A stretch of DNA of 64,000 bases. It comes from a virus. The DNA lies in the IMG/VR virus record IMGVR_UViG_3300009788_000098, positions 1 to 64,000 of that record; one strand, given 5' to 3'. The notes under the pieces were generated by a model. It was given only the letters and a program-made list of their open reading frames with translations. It searched no databases and had not been told where the DNA came from. The translations under genes and the position numbers were made by a program. Positions 14,249 to 22,361 of the stretch are shown here, piece by piece. The number at the start of each line of letters is the position of its first letter. Position 1 is the stretch's first letter.

Positions 14249-15078
14249 TATTCCTAGACGCATCTGAGACACGTACCAATACCACCATGCCCGACATTGA
14301 GGGTGTTGTCTCTATTCCCGACCTTGAAGCTCTTACAGGTGCAGACATGATGCTATCGTTGATGAAAGCACCTGCAATTACAGAGGTGCTGATAAAACGA
14401 CACGTTGCGAACGGTGCAATATTAGTACAACGTAAGCACGGACGAGACCTATCCTCAAGTGTCGGCGAGCGCATGAACAAAAGCCTTGCAAAGATGATTG
14501 AGGTTGGAACTAGATGTCCCTATCAGCGTGTCCTATTACATGTCGGTATAATGACTTGTAGTTCGGGCGATAAAGCGGTTATCAATAAGCAGCAGTCTCG
14601 CAAGCAATGGGTCTCGGTTCAAAGTGCAATTTCTAAGTGGCGTGGGCGCGGGGGAACATTCGAGTACATATCTCGTGCAACGTTATTGGAAAGATGGTGC
14701 AATATACAGCTACGTCAAATGCAAGAGTTCAAAGACAAACCGGTCAAGAAGTTCATGGCTGCTAAACCACTTGTGCAAGAGTTGGATGACTTCTTACAAG
14801 TGTTAGTGCCGGTGAACGATGGGCGAGTGCTACTTGCTTGTCTGCCTGGTATTGGGGCTAAGATGACATCTGTGTTACACAATGAGTTTGAACACGTGTA
14901 CGAGGCTCTGTGCTGGTTGACTGAGCCGACTAATGCAACCACTGGTAAGCGGATCAAGGGTGTGGGCGTAAAGACTATTGAGAATGTGCGTGGGTATCTT
15001 GAGCTGGATGATCCATTCCGGTTGAGTGTTGAGCCATCGCCGTTCTTGCTGGAACAATGGGAGAATAGAAATGAGTAA
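14245..15078 (+). CDS. ERCC4/XPF-like nuclease with helix-hairpin-helix domain, 277 aa
   Basis: The N-terminus FLDASE (D5, E8) and ILVQRKHGRDL (62-68) match the VDxRE and ERKxxxD motifs of the XPF/Mus81 nuclease family. The Glu of ERK is Gln here and the usual GD before it is replaced. The C-terminus has two helix-hairpin-helix units, LLACLPGIGAKM (about 198-209) and GVGVKTIENVRGYL (about 242-256). It would cut or bind branched DNA. GTG start, coupled as GTGA. Confidence 0.7.
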   Translation: MIFLDASETRTNTTMPDIEGVVSIPDLEALTGADMMLSLMKAPAITEVLIKRHVANGAILVQRKHGRDLSSSVGERMNKSLAKMIEVGTRCPYQRVLLHVGIMTCSSGDKAVINKQQSRKQWVSVQSAISKWRGRGGTFEYISRATLLERWCNIQLRQMQEFKDKPVKKFMAAKPLVQELDDFLQVLVPVNDGRVLLACLPGIGAKMTSVLHNEFEHVYEALCWLTEPTNATTGKRIKGVGVKTIENVRGYLELDDPFRLSVEPSPFLLEQWENRNE

Positions 15079-15856
15079 AAGAGTAGAACTTGATAATGGG
15101 AAAATAGCATTACAACAAACAGGAACAAATAACGTTGATCTTGATGAGTATTTATATTATAAAATCAGATTACCACAGCTTCCTATTCGCGAAGAAGCCA
15201 TGAACAAAATAGACTTTGAGCAACTAGACAAGACAATAATGACAGATGATTTCTTCGTGGACGGCATAGAAGTACATGAACTCAAGGACTATAAGGCTTA
15301 TTTCAATCCAATTCCTGAAGAAATAGAGCCGAGTAAGTTCAAAATAGAAATAGTTGACTTGGGATCAGACTCAAGTTGCTCTTCCATGAGCAGGATATTA
15401 CGAAGCAATCTTTCTGTTGCTGATAAAGTTTGGTTAAATCTTGATTTTGAAGGTGCTATACGGTTTGCGCTGGAGAGACAATTGCGAAAATGGATAACGA
15501 AACATAGTGTCACTGATTTCTGGTGGTGTACACTTCCCGCACCCATTATCAATAAACCAACTTGTGGTTGTAGTGCTGAGTGTATTATGCAAAAAATCAT
15601 TAGGGTAAAAGAAACAAATACTTTCTTTACCTTTGCTCTGTATGGTAGTCATACTAGAAAAGAAAGAACATTAGTTAACTTTTGTTTCCAATTAGATATG
15701 CGTGTGTGTTTAGCAATCTATAAACAGGGAACAAAAACGCTTTATCAGGGAGACAAACTGTTTAAAAAGCGAACTGAATGTATTTGTTGCAAGTCTAAAA
15801 ATATTACAGAAGTCCATCGTCATCAGTGCATTGAATGTAAGGCAGAGTGGCTATGA
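15071..15856 (+). CDS. Hypothetical protein with C-terminal zinc ribbon, 261 aa
   Basis: I chose the ATG at 15071, which overlaps the preceding stop; an upstream in-frame start would overlap the ERCC4-like gene further. The C-terminus CICCKSK...CIECKAEWL (about 236-261) is a zinc ribbon, and a CGCSAEC cluster lies near 180. The N-terminal half is acidic. Zinc ribbons and location suggest DNA metabolism; no family recognised. Confidence 0.65.
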   Translation: MSKRVELDNGKIALQQTGTNNVDLDEYLYYKIRLPQLPIREEAMNKIDFEQLDKTIMTDDFFVDGIEVHELKDYKAYFNPIPEEIEPSKFKIEIVDLGSDSSCSSMSRILRSNLSVADKVWLNLDFEGAIRFALERQLRKWITKHSVTDFWWCTLPAPIINKPTCGCSAECIMQKIIRVKETNTFFTFALYGSHTRKERTLVNFCFQLDMRVCLAIYKQGTKTLYQGDKLFKKRTECICCKSKNITEVHRHQCIECKAEWL

Positions 15857-16125
15857 ACTGGATAACCCAAAGCGGTAGTGCAATTAAGATAACCGATATT
15901 TCAGATGGGGAACTGAGTGCAATTATACTTCTATTAGAAAACAAGATGAACAGGTTGCAGACTGCGATGAACCCAGATGTGTATGCTATCTCGAAGGGAT
16001 GCAATGGACACCTGGTTTTGTGTGACTTGCGTTCTCGGAATGTCAGTATGGTCAGCAAGGTTGTGGAACGACACAATGGTTGGTTGCGGACTATGTTACA
16101 AGAGAAGCAGAGGAGAGACGCATGA
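15853..16125 (+). CDS. Hypothetical protein, 90 aa
   Basis: Start chosen at the ATG of the ATGA overlap (15853-15856). The sequence begins as a strand-rich region and becomes helical, with a long basic C-terminus (HNGWLRTMLQEKQRRDA). Ends by overlapping the next start. No recognised domain. Confidence 0.6.
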   Translation: MNWITQSGSAIKITDISDGELSAIILLLENKMNRLQTAMNPDVYAISKGCNGHLVLCDLRSRNVSMVSKVVERHNGWLRTMLQEKQRRDA

Positions 16126-16283
16126 AGGTACGCACATTCATCAAGTTGCTGAAAGAGAACTTTCATGCACGTCTGCAACAGAAAACAGGCTGGGGCAAGA
16201 ACGAAGTCTGGGAAGAATTCCTAGCTGCAATTGCAGTAGCGTTGGTGGACATGATAGATAGCGGTGAGGAAGATGCTGATTGA
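16122..16283 (+). CDS. Hypothetical protein, 53 aa
   Basis: AGGAGAGACGC precedes the ATG at 16122, an ATGA overlap. A basic N-terminal helix is followed by a hydrophobic helix and an acidic tail (DSGEEDAD). Family unknown. Confidence 0.6.
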   Translation: MKVRTFIKLLKENFHARLQQKTGWGKNEVWEEFLAAIAVALVDMIDSGEEDAD

Positions 16284-16515
16284 CGATGAAACAAGACAAG
16301 CCATTCTGGATAATGATGAGACAGATCGACAGATGCTTGGGAATTTTATAGAAGGTCTGTGCAACATGAAAACCATGGCTATTATACTAGGAAGAGCGGT
16401 ACAAATATTGTCAATGCGTATGCTTATCATAGACCCTGAATTTGCTACTGCAATAACAGCAGAAGTGAATAAGGCTTTCAAAGAATATGGAATAACGGAA
16501 GGAGAAAGAGGATGA
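16273..16515 (+). CDS. Hypothetical helical protein, 80 aa
   Basis: The ATG at 16273 has GTGAGGAAG upstream. The protein is helical, Met/Ile-rich and acidic. Ends in an ATGA overlap with the ATPase gene, so it may be a partner, but nothing identifies it. Confidence 0.6.
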   Translation: MLIDDETRQAILDNDETDRQMLGNFIEGLCNMKTMAIILGRAVQILSMRMLIIDPEFATAITAEVNKAFKEYGITEGERG

Positions 16516-17618
16516 ATACTATATTGCCACCCGAATTTACTGGAGTAATGTTTATATCTGGTTACAGCGGAAGTGGAAAGTCGTTTCTGGCATCTCAAGC
16601 TGACCTACCTGACAACATAATCTACCTTGATTTCGAAGATAAAGGCAAGGGCATTGATACACAACTGCGCTTTGGTTCTTACAAAGCGTTGGTTCAGGAT
16701 GCTGATGGTGATCCACAGACATTGCATAACCTATTTATCAATACCATTGAGGGGATACCACAGGACAGGTATACAGTTATGGTATTGGACAATTCAGCCC
16801 CGCTAGAGATTGCTATGCGCGTAGAAGGGGGGCGTGATGCAGATTTCTATGCTAAACGTTATGGGCTGAACGCTAAGAATATCAAGACAGGTGCTTTTGG
16901 TGGAGCGAAGGCAGTAGTCAATCCTATGATTGATGAACTATGTAGTCGCATATATGCCAGAGGGGTAAATCTCATTGTAGTTATTACTCATATCTCGGCT
17001 AAATGGGGTGTTGGCGGCAAGATACCTAACAAATACAACCCCAAAGGAGCTGCGCGGTGGGGCAATCTGAGTATTTGTACACTACTGCTTATCCCCGGTG
17101 ACAAACCGCCTGTGCCTGATGCAATTGTCTGGAAAGAACAATTAGGTACTATCTCAATTAGCGATAATCTGTCACCAGAGCAGTTAAGTTCCATGATGCG
17201 TGGCGAGAGTGGGCACACAGTTAGCCGACGGTTGCCAGCACGTATCCCGCAATGCACAATGCAGAAGATACGCTGGTATCTCACTCATCCTGTAGATTGG
17301 GACAATCCTAACGACGATGAGAAAATGCGTGAAGAAGAGATGGCTCCGTTCGATGATAAGCTGAGCAAGGAACAGTTGGGATATATTCTGATGGCAGCTA
17401 AGATAGAGGAACAGAAGAAACGAGAAGAGGAAGAGCTGTTGAATATGCTAGAACAGAATGACCAATTGGAAAAAGCCAATGGGTTGGTGAAACATCTGGA
17501 AGACTACGATGGCATATTAGCTCCTGTGCCGGTGAAGAAGTTTCTGGCAAGTAAGGGGGCTGAAGTTGAGTTGCCAGTTGCAGTGAAGGTTATTAGACAA
17601 TGGAAGGAGCAAAATTGA
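16512..17618 (+). CDS. Sak4-like RecA-fold ATPase, 368 aa
   Basis: Walker A is GYSGSGKS (residues 17-24), followed by a strand ending YLDFEDKGKGID. The Walker B region is YTVMVLDNS (about 87-95). LIVVITHISAKWG (near 160) resembles the sensor strand of the AAA_24/Sak4 group. Such proteins act as single-strand annealing or recombination ATPases beside ssDNA-binding proteins, which fits this neighbourhood. The last 110 residues are a charged coiled coil. Coupled to both neighbours. Confidence 0.8.
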   Translation: MNTILPPEFTGVMFISGYSGSGKSFLASQADLPDNIIYLDFEDKGKGIDTQLRFGSYKALVQDADGDPQTLHNLFINTIEGIPQDRYTVMVLDNSAPLEIAMRVEGGRDADFYAKRYGLNAKNIKTGAFGGAKAVVNPMIDELCSRIYARGVNLIVVITHISAKWGVGGKIPNKYNPKGAARWGNLSICTLLLIPGDKPPVPDAIVWKEQLGTISISDNLSPEQLSSMMRGESGHTVSRRLPARIPQCTMQKIRWYLTHPVDWDNPNDDEKMREEEMAPFDDKLSKEQLGYILMAAKIEEQKKREEEELLNMLEQNDQLEKANGLVKHLEDYDGILAPVPVKKFLASKGAEVELPVAVKVIRQWKEQN

Positions 17619-17881
17619 TGGAACCGTTAAGCACACGAATGGAAGTACGCATCAAAAGAGTTATTGATCTCACCTACGATGCTGGTTATTATTCTGGCAG
17701 AGGATATGAGCTTTCTGATGATCTTAAAAAGAGAGCAATATCGGCAGACACTATCAAGGATCGCAACCTCGCAATCTCAATCCTGAAAGATGCGATTAGA
17801 GAACTTGAGAGTAGCAGTACGACTAATGTCAACATTAAAGCTGATGATGTTTCAGGAACTGTCATCGGTGTAAAGATATAA
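17618..17881 (+). CDS. Hypothetical protein, 87 aa
   Basis: The ATG at 17618 overlaps the preceding stop (TGATG) and has GGAAGGAG upstream. A helical N-terminal two thirds is followed by a strand-rich end (STTNVNIKADDVSGTVIGVK). Unknown family. Confidence 0.65.
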   Translation: MEPLSTRMEVRIKRVIDLTYDAGYYSGRGYELSDDLKKRAISADTIKDRNLAISILKDAIRELESSSTTNVNIKADDVSGTVIGVKI

Positions 17882-17893
17882 AAGGAGAGTAAC

Positions 17894-18160
17894 ATGGAAA
17901 AAGATAGTGGATTCTTGGAAGTAACAGCAATTAGAGAGTACACCCCTGAAGGAGAACCTGTCCACAAAGGACGCGTGAATGAAGAGACTGGCGAAGAGGC
18001 AGAGATGTATGCCAGTGGTAAGCGACTGATGCTCATTGATATAGTTTTCATTCAGGAAATAAAGAAGAGTGATGAAGATTTCACTCGTATTGAAATGAAA
18101 AGTGGTGTAACGTTTCACGTTGAGGAACGCTACGAGAAATTGAAAGAGGTGATAGCATGA
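17894..18160 (+). CDS. Hypothetical protein, 88 aa
   Basis: AAAGGAG lies 7 bases before the ATG at 17894. The sequence alternates strands and charged loops and looks like a small beta-barrel domain (SGFLEVTAIREYTPEGEPVH). Overlaps the ParM-like start as ATGA, but partition function is not implied. Confidence 0.65.
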   Translation: MEKDSGFLEVTAIREYTPEGEPVHKGRVNEETGEEAEMYASGKRLMLIDIVFIQEIKKSDEDFTRIEMKSGVTFHVEERYEKLKEVIA

Positions 18161-19140
18161 AAGTTGGAATTGATTTAGGATATAATGCAGTAAAGGTGGT
18201 GTCTGACAGCGGGAATAAGACCTTCCCGTCTATGGTTGGCACCCCTGAACAGTCATCTTACGGCATGGGTGGGCGGACTACGTTCACTATCACCCATGAG
18301 GATAAGATGTATAACGTTGGCGAGGCTGCCATTGAGCAGTCCCGCTTTGCCGGACGACAGGAAGACCGTGAGTGGATAAACAGTACAGAGTACATGATAT
18401 TGTTCCTTGCTGCACTATCTACACAGAGGACTTCTGGGTCTGTGGATATGAGTATCGTAACCGGGTTGCCGTTGGCGTACTTCGAAGCTGACCGTGAGAG
18501 TGTACAGGAACGCTTTGAGAAGGTTCATCACGTGTACCGCGATGACCGCAAGGTGCTGACTGTCAATGTGAGACACTGTTGGGTAGCCCCTCAGCCGATG
18601 GGCACGTTGGCATCTATGGCGTTCACAAAGAAAGGTGATATTGCCAATGCTGATATTGCGCGTGGACGCGTGGGTATCATTGACATTGGCGGACATACTA
18701 CCAATATCTTGCACTCACTGAAGATGGAGGATATTAGAGCTGAAACAGAGTCCATAGTCATGGGTGGCTGGCATATTGCAAGGGCGATGCAACCCGTAAT
18801 TGAGGAACGTTGCCCTGGTGTAGATTGGAAATCCCACGAGATCGAACAAGCTATCAAGAACAAGTCCATCAATTACCGTGGCGATACTATCGATTTGTCT
18901 GATGACGTGAATACAGTCCTGAACCAGTTTGCTAACCCGATATTGGCGAAGGTGCGGGAACTATGGCCTGGTGATGGTGCGAGGTTGGACTGTATTTTGA
19001 TTACAGGTGGTGGGGCGCATCTAATTGGCAATCGTATCAAGAGTGACCTGAAACACAGCAAGGTCAGCATCATCGACGACCCAGTGTTTGCGAATGCGAT
19101 TGGGTATCATAGATTGGTATCTGTCGGAGAGAAGAAGTAG
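18157..19140 (+). CDS. ParM-like actin-fold ATPase, 327 aa
   Basis: Residues 1-15 (MKVGIDLGYNAVKVV) are the first phosphate loop, VGIIDIGGHTTN (about 174-185) the second, and LITGGGAHLIG (about 282-292) the adenosine motif of the ParM/StbA/Alp group. Such proteins form ATP-driven filaments that segregate plasmids or move phage DNA. The small gene that follows with a one-base overlap is a natural partner candidate. No centromere-like repeats were noticed nearby. Confidence 0.85.
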   Translation: MKVGIDLGYNAVKVVSDSGNKTFPSMVGTPEQSSYGMGGRTTFTITHEDKMYNVGEAAIEQSRFAGRQEDREWINSTEYMILFLAALSTQRTSGSVDMSIVTGLPLAYFEADRESVQERFEKVHHVYRDDRKVLTVNVRHCWVAPQPMGTLASMAFTKKGDIANADIARGRVGIIDIGGHTTNILHSLKMEDIRAETESIVMGGWHIARAMQPVIEERCPGVDWKSHEIEQAIKNKSINYRGDTIDLSDDVNTVLNQFANPILAKVRELWPGDGARLDCILITGGGAHLIGNRIKSDLKHSKVSIIDDPVFANAIGYHRLVSVGEKK

Positions 19141-19457
19141 TGCCCGACACCGCCTACAAGCTCACCTGCAACACGGTACGAGACCTAGATGTCATCACAT
19201 ACCTTGATAAGTTCACAGTTTCAGAACGCAACACGACAATCAAGTTGGCGTTGAGACAGCACATGGTGAGCCAAAAAAGTATGCTAGAGACAGTTGAGGA
19301 ACTCGTTGTGCAGATATTGCGCGAAATAACAGACTTGCGGAAGTCGGGGGTTGCGGTAGCTCACGGTGGCAACGGAAGCGAACAAGACACATTGACAGAT
19401 GCTGAGAGAGAAGAGATTATTGGTAATGTAAGGAGAATTATTGATTTTGGAGATTAG
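19140..19457 (+). CDS. Candidate ParR-like partner, 105 aa
   Basis: The GTG at 19140 overlaps the ParM-like stop by one base. The N-terminal 60 residues contain FTVSERNTTIKLALRQHM, which could be a ribbon-helix-helix. A short helix and an acidic C-terminal tail follow (LTDAEREEIIGNVRRIIDFG), like ParR proteins whose tail contacts ParM. Assignment rests on position, size and this pattern. Confidence 0.5.
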   Translation: MPDTAYKLTCNTVRDLDVITYLDKFTVSERNTTIKLALRQHMVSQKSMLETVEELVVQILREITDLRKSGVAVAHGGNGSEQDTLTDAEREEIIGNVRRIIDFGD

Positions 19458-19460
19458 GAT

Positions 19461-19808
19461 ATGGAAAAAATAGATTTCAAAGGATTAGTAGAGCAGATAT
19501 TGTTGGATTTCTGGGGTGTAAGAGAACAATACCGCGATGAGTGGGGCAGGCAGCAGCGCAGCTTTACAATTGGCAAGCATAATGATATAGCGTGGCGAGA
19601 CTTTGTAACCACGATTTCGGGTACTGAGATACGCCCTGGTAATGGTATCAACAGCGTAATGGTCGAGTTTGCTATGGCGTTGACCATGGCACTCGTTACT
19701 GGGTTCAAGATCGAAGAGTTAGCAGTGGCCATAAAGGAAATGATGCCGAGTGACTTTGCACAGGATAAAGTAAAGAAGCAGTTGGCTCAGTTATTGGAGT
19801 TGCTGTAG
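19461..19808 (+). CDS. Hypothetical helical protein, 115 aa
   Basis: The ATG at 19461 follows the partner gene by three bases. The sequence is acidic and aromatic at the N-terminus (ILLDFWGVREQYRDEWGRQQ), then helical with a Leu-rich end. It has no cysteine motif. A new promoter starts 11 bases after its stop. Confidence 0.65.
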   Translation: MEKIDFKGLVEQILLDFWGVREQYRDEWGRQQRSFTIGKHNDIAWRDFVTTISGTEIRPGNGINSVMVEFAMALTMALVTGFKIEELAVAIKEMMPSDFAQDKVKKQLAQLLELL

Positions 19809-19818
19809 TGTATTGCCC

Positions 19819-19847
19819 TTGACTAGCGTTTCCGAAAGTGGTGTATA
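19819..19847 (+). promoter_or_regulatory. Promoter for the small membrane-protein unit
   Basis: TTGACT (19819-19824), 17 bp, TGTATA (19842-19847), again in a CCCTTGAC context. AAAAGGAG and the ATG at 19875 follow within 30 bases. Confidence 0.7.
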
Positions 19848-19874
19848 TATGTATAGACCGAAAAGGAGAAAACC

Positions 19875-20072
19875 ATGAGTAAATCAAGCAGTAGCAGTAG
19901 TGGCGGTATCGGGTTTGTTGGTTTGTTAACTATAGTCTTTATTGTCCTGAAACTAACGGGTGTCATTGACTGGCATTGGGCATGGGTAGTGTCACCAATA
20001 TTGATTTCATTAACTTGTGTTCTTCCCATAGTGGGCTTGTTCATTATAGTTATGGCACTCATAAAGGACTAA
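19875..20072 (+). CDS. Two-pass membrane protein of the 'transmembrane Fragile-X-F' type, 65 aa
   Basis: A Ser-rich start (MSKSSSSSSGGIG) is followed by FVGLLTIVFIVLKLTGVIDW and a second hydrophobic segment. This order, with the invariant-looking KLTGVIDW turn, is familiar from small phage proteins often annotated with that misleading name. Function unknown. It has its own promoter and AAAAGGAG. Confidence 0.75.
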   Translation: MSKSSSSSSGGIGFVGLLTIVFIVLKLTGVIDWHWAWVVSPILISLTCVLPIVGLFIIVMALIKD

Positions 20073-20073
20073 C

Positions 20074-20232
20074 ATGTGGAACAAACCCCCTGTGAAATTA
20101 CCACCGCTAGGTAAAAAGTTAGAAGTCCTTGATGATGGCGTGCTGAAACGTGCCACATGGACTAGCAGAGGGTTCATGCTGTGGGGGTTCATGGTCTATT
20201 TGAGACATGTTAGTGCATGGAGAGAAACATGA
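20074..20232 (+). CDS. Hypothetical protein, 52 aa
   Basis: ATG two bases after the preceding stop; ends in the ATGA of the next gene. Pro- and Lys-rich start, then Trp-rich amphipathic segment (GFMLWGFMVYLRHVSAW). Supported mainly by the coupled gene chain. Confidence 0.45.
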   Translation: MWNKPPVKLPPLGKKLEVLDDGVLKRATWTSRGFMLWGFMVYLRHVSAWRET

Positions 20233-20354
20233 TACCACCGCAATCAGCAGAAGTAGTAATGCCTATCTACAGAATTACATTCTCGCTGACTATAGGATTG
20301 TTGGGAGGAGCTGCATTTCTGCTTGCAGCATGGCTACACGAGAGAACAAAATGA
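20229..20354 (+). CDS. Single-pass membrane protein, 41 aa
   Basis: ATGA overlaps at both ends (20229 and 20351). A central hydrophobic segment (FSLTIGLLGGAAFLLAAWL) is followed by a short basic tail. Too small for a family call. Confidence 0.5.
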   Translation: MIPPQSAEVVMPIYRITFSLTIGLLGGAAFLLAAWLHERTK

Positions 20355-20578
20355 AAACTAAAGAAGTCCTCTACAAAGGCAAGTCGTTTGAAGTAGTCGA
20401 TATAACATCGGTTGCTACCCTGTATGTGCATGGAGAACGTGTCAATGACGCTGATGTCACAACCTGTCTACTGAAACTCTTCAAAGAGAACATGTACATT
20501 ATGCCAAGAGCGGATGACAAGTATGAGTTCTGTATAAACGTGGTGGGGTCTTGGAGGATTAATGAGAGAACTGATTAG
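20351..20578 (+). CDS. Hypothetical protein, 75 aa
   Basis: I chose the ATG at 20351 because of ATGA coupling; a longer frame upstream overlaps the two preceding coupled genes. The product is a small alpha/beta protein (KTKEVLYKGKSFEVVDITSV). Overlaps the next gene by 17 bases. Confidence 0.6.
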   Translation: MKTKEVLYKGKSFEVVDITSVATLYVHGERVNDADVTTCLLKLFKENMYIMPRADDKYEFCINVVGSWRINERTD

Positions 20579-21053
20579 TAATATCAAGAACGTGTTCTAC
20601 TGGCTACCGATTTTGTGGAAAGACCGTTGGTTTAGTTGGGAGTATTTGTTAGATATCATCGTTCACAAACTCAACAGTATGGAAGCACGTTTCAGAACTG
20701 ACAGTATCAAGTACTATGATTATCAAATTGCCGATGAGATTGCACAGGTCGCACGTATACTAAACGATGTCCGCAAAGATGTGTACTTCAACGTGACATG
20801 GAGAAGGGCAATAGAACTGTACGGTCAAGGGAAGATCGTATGCCTTGAGATGCGCGATGATGAATGTCCAGATGATTGTTCTGAACAGTGCTATGCCAAT
20901 ACTGTATATCCTGATAAACCAGAGGGTATGACAGATGAAGAGGCTCTCAGTGGTTGCTGTAAACTCTACAGAGAGGGCGATGAGAGACGCTGGTCAGACC
21001 TGCGCAAGGCAATGCGGTTGATGGGGGAAAACGCCCCTGAATGGTGGGATTGA
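20562..21053 (+). CDS. Hypothetical protein, 163 aa
   Basis: TTGGAGGATTA precedes the ATG at 20562, a strong ribosome site. The N-terminal 60 residues are Trp-rich and helical. The C-terminus has a Cys cluster (CPDDCSEQC near 105 and GCC near 135) that may bind metal. The general look is that of a large group of uncharacterised phage proteins. No function inferred. Confidence 0.65.
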   Translation: MRELISNIKNVFYWLPILWKDRWFSWEYLLDIIVHKLNSMEARFRTDSIKYYDYQIADEIAQVARILNDVRKDVYFNVTWRRAIELYGQGKIVCLEMRDDECPDDCSEQCYANTVYPDKPEGMTDEEALSGCCKLYREGDERRWSDLRKAMRLMGENAPEWWD

Positions 21054-21054
21054 C

Positions 21055-21255
21055 ATGGACAAACTAATTGAAGACCTCAAAGCACTAGAACTGTACGATA
21101 GAAGCATCGTTGTAGTCAAGACACCCTACCCGCAAAGTATAGAGTTGGGTGGGCTTGCAGAGGCACTGAAGACCGCGTTTCCTGGCGTGAAGTTCTGTTT
21201 GGTTTCTATTGGTCTTGATGAGGACATATTTACAGTTGACTTGGGTGAGGCTTGA
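21055..21255 (+). CDS. Hypothetical protein, 66 aa
   Basis: ATG one base after the preceding stop. Alternating strands and helices suggest a compact alpha/beta fold (DKLIEDLKALELYDRSIVVV). The next promoter overlaps its last codons. Family unknown. Confidence 0.6.
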   Translation: MDKLIEDLKALELYDRSIVVVKTPYPQSIELGGLAEALKTAFPGVKFCLVSIGLDEDIFTVDLGEA

Positions 21256-21280
21256 CCCTGTAACATAAAGTTGGTACAAT
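21252..21280 (+). promoter_or_regulatory. Promoter of a single-gene unit
   Basis: TTGACC (21252-21257), 17 bp, TACAAT (21275-21280). It precedes the membrane protein gene at 21309, which is followed by a terminator, so this is a self-contained transcription unit. Confidence 0.75.
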
Positions 21281-21308
21281 TTATATATTCTAAACCTCGG
21301 AGGTAACA

Positions 21309-21590
21309 ATGGAAAATCTTTTATTGTCAGTAAGTGGAATGAACGAATATGTAGTTTTGGGGATCGCAGCCTTTGTCGTATTCCTTGTTGTAAGGACACT
21401 CAATTTTTTTGGGTATCTCAGCACAGGAACAATGAAGCGCATTGGAGTACTCGTTGGTAGTGCAGTAACGTCTAACATGCTGTGCGAGGCTGAGAAGGTC
21501 TTGAGCGCGGTTGTTATCGGGTTGCTGTCAGTTGGCTTCAATGAGCTGGTGACATTTATCGGGAAGGTCAAGATAAGTAAAAAAGCGTAA
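21309..21590 (+). CDS. Membrane protein, holin-like size, 93 aa
   Basis: CGGAGG precedes the ATG at 21309. Residues 14-33 are clearly hydrophobic (VVLGIAAFVVFLVV), and 63-84 is a weaker second helix. The end is basic (KVKISKKA). A private promoter and terminator set it apart from the coupled gene chain. Topology fits a holin or other small membrane effector, but it lies 9 kb from the lysozyme, so this is tentative. Confidence 0.65.
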   Translation: MENLLLSVSGMNEYVVLGIAAFVVFLVVRTLNFFGYLSTGTMKRIGVLVGSAVTSNMLCEAEKVLSAVVIGLLSVGFNELVTFIGKVKISKKA

Positions 21591-21614
21591 GAGTCGGCAG
21601 CAAGCTATTGGGTT

Positions 21615-21642
21615 TGCGGGTGTCCCTCAACACCCGCATTTT
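21615..21642 (+). terminator. Rho-independent terminator
   Basis: TGCGGGTGT (21615-21623) pairs with ACACCCGCA (21630-21638) around CCCTCA and is followed by TTTT. It closes the 21309 unit. Confidence 0.85.
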
Positions 21643-21669
21643 GGCAAGAAGTTTAGGTAAGGAGAAGGC

Positions 21670-21837
21670 ATGAAAGTCATCAAAGTCAACAATCTGCGTG
21701 AGATCAAGGGGAAAAGATTGCACGTTGTTACTTGCGATGATGTCAAGCGTGCAGTACGCAGGTTTGAGCATGTGTATGGAAAGAAGCCGAAGGTGGTGTA
21801 CGATACCCCTAATGGGTTCTGTATGGTGGTGGAGTAG
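21670..21837 (+). CDS. Small basic protein, 55 aa
   Basis: AAGGAGAAGGC precedes the ATG at 21670, and the TAG is followed directly by the next ATG. The product is basic and strand-rich (KVIKVNNLREIKGKRLHVVT). No family recognised. Confidence 0.6.
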   Translation: MKVIKVNNLREIKGKRLHVVTCDDVKRAVRRFEHVYGKKPKVVYDTPNGFCMVVE

Positions 21838-22191
21838 ATGAAAATAAACAAATGTGACTTTTGTGAGAGACCTACCATGATTCATTTTGTGCCCGTAATT
21901 GACGGCAAAGATAAAATTATGTGTATGGACTGTACTATCAATACACTGAATGAGTTGCTGAAAGAAGCTGAGAGACTGAAAGAACAATGTCGCTGGATAC
22001 CTGTTAGCGAAAGAGTGCCTAAAAGTAGCACGACAATGGTTGCTCTTATAAATATTTATGAGTGTGATTGGAATACAATTGGCTGGCTTGATGAGGAAGA
22101 GGATGAAGGGTGGGCGACAGACGGTGGATTTGTTCCATTAGGCCATTTTACCCATTGGCAACCCCTACCACCGCCCCCGGAGGATGAGTAA
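21838..22191 (+). CDS. Zinc knuckle plus DUF551-like domain, 117 aa
   Basis: CDFC (6-9) and CMDC (29-32) form a zinc ribbon. The C-terminal part, from RWIPVSERVPKSS to THWQPLPPPP, is the DUF551 signature seen in phage accessory proteins. It has the same two-part layout as the protein at 4340. Immediately follows the preceding stop. Confidence 0.75.
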   Translation: MKINKCDFCERPTMIHFVPVIDGKDKIMCMDCTINTLNELLKEAERLKEQCRWIPVSERVPKSSTTMVALINIYECDWNTIGWLDEEEDEGWATDGGFVPLGHFTHWQPLPPPPEDE

Positions 22192-22361
22192 TGGGCAAGT
22201 TTGGTAAAGGCACACCAGAACAATTGTTATGGAAAGCAGTAAAGCAAGTCCAATATGGATATTACTGTGATAATTACTCACCAAACTATTCATGGGGAAG
22301 AGTAGTGCGAGCACTGTTGGCAATTATAGCACGCATTCATAGTGAGCATATAGATGATTGA
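22191..22361 (+). CDS. Hypothetical protein, 56 aa
   Basis: TAATG overlap with the preceding gene, and its end overlaps the glycosyltransferase start by 8 bases. Aromatic-rich middle (QYGYYCDNYSPNYSW) and a hydrophobic, basic second half. Function unknown. Confidence 0.5.
   Translation: MGKFGKGTPEQLLWKAVKQVQYGYYCDNYSPNYSWGRVVRALLAIIARIHSEHIDD

Noticed and set aside
14715-15128. Minus-strand frames opposite the ERCC4-like gene
   Set aside because: No ribosome sites. The plus-strand frame carries recognisable motifs and is coupled to both neighbours.
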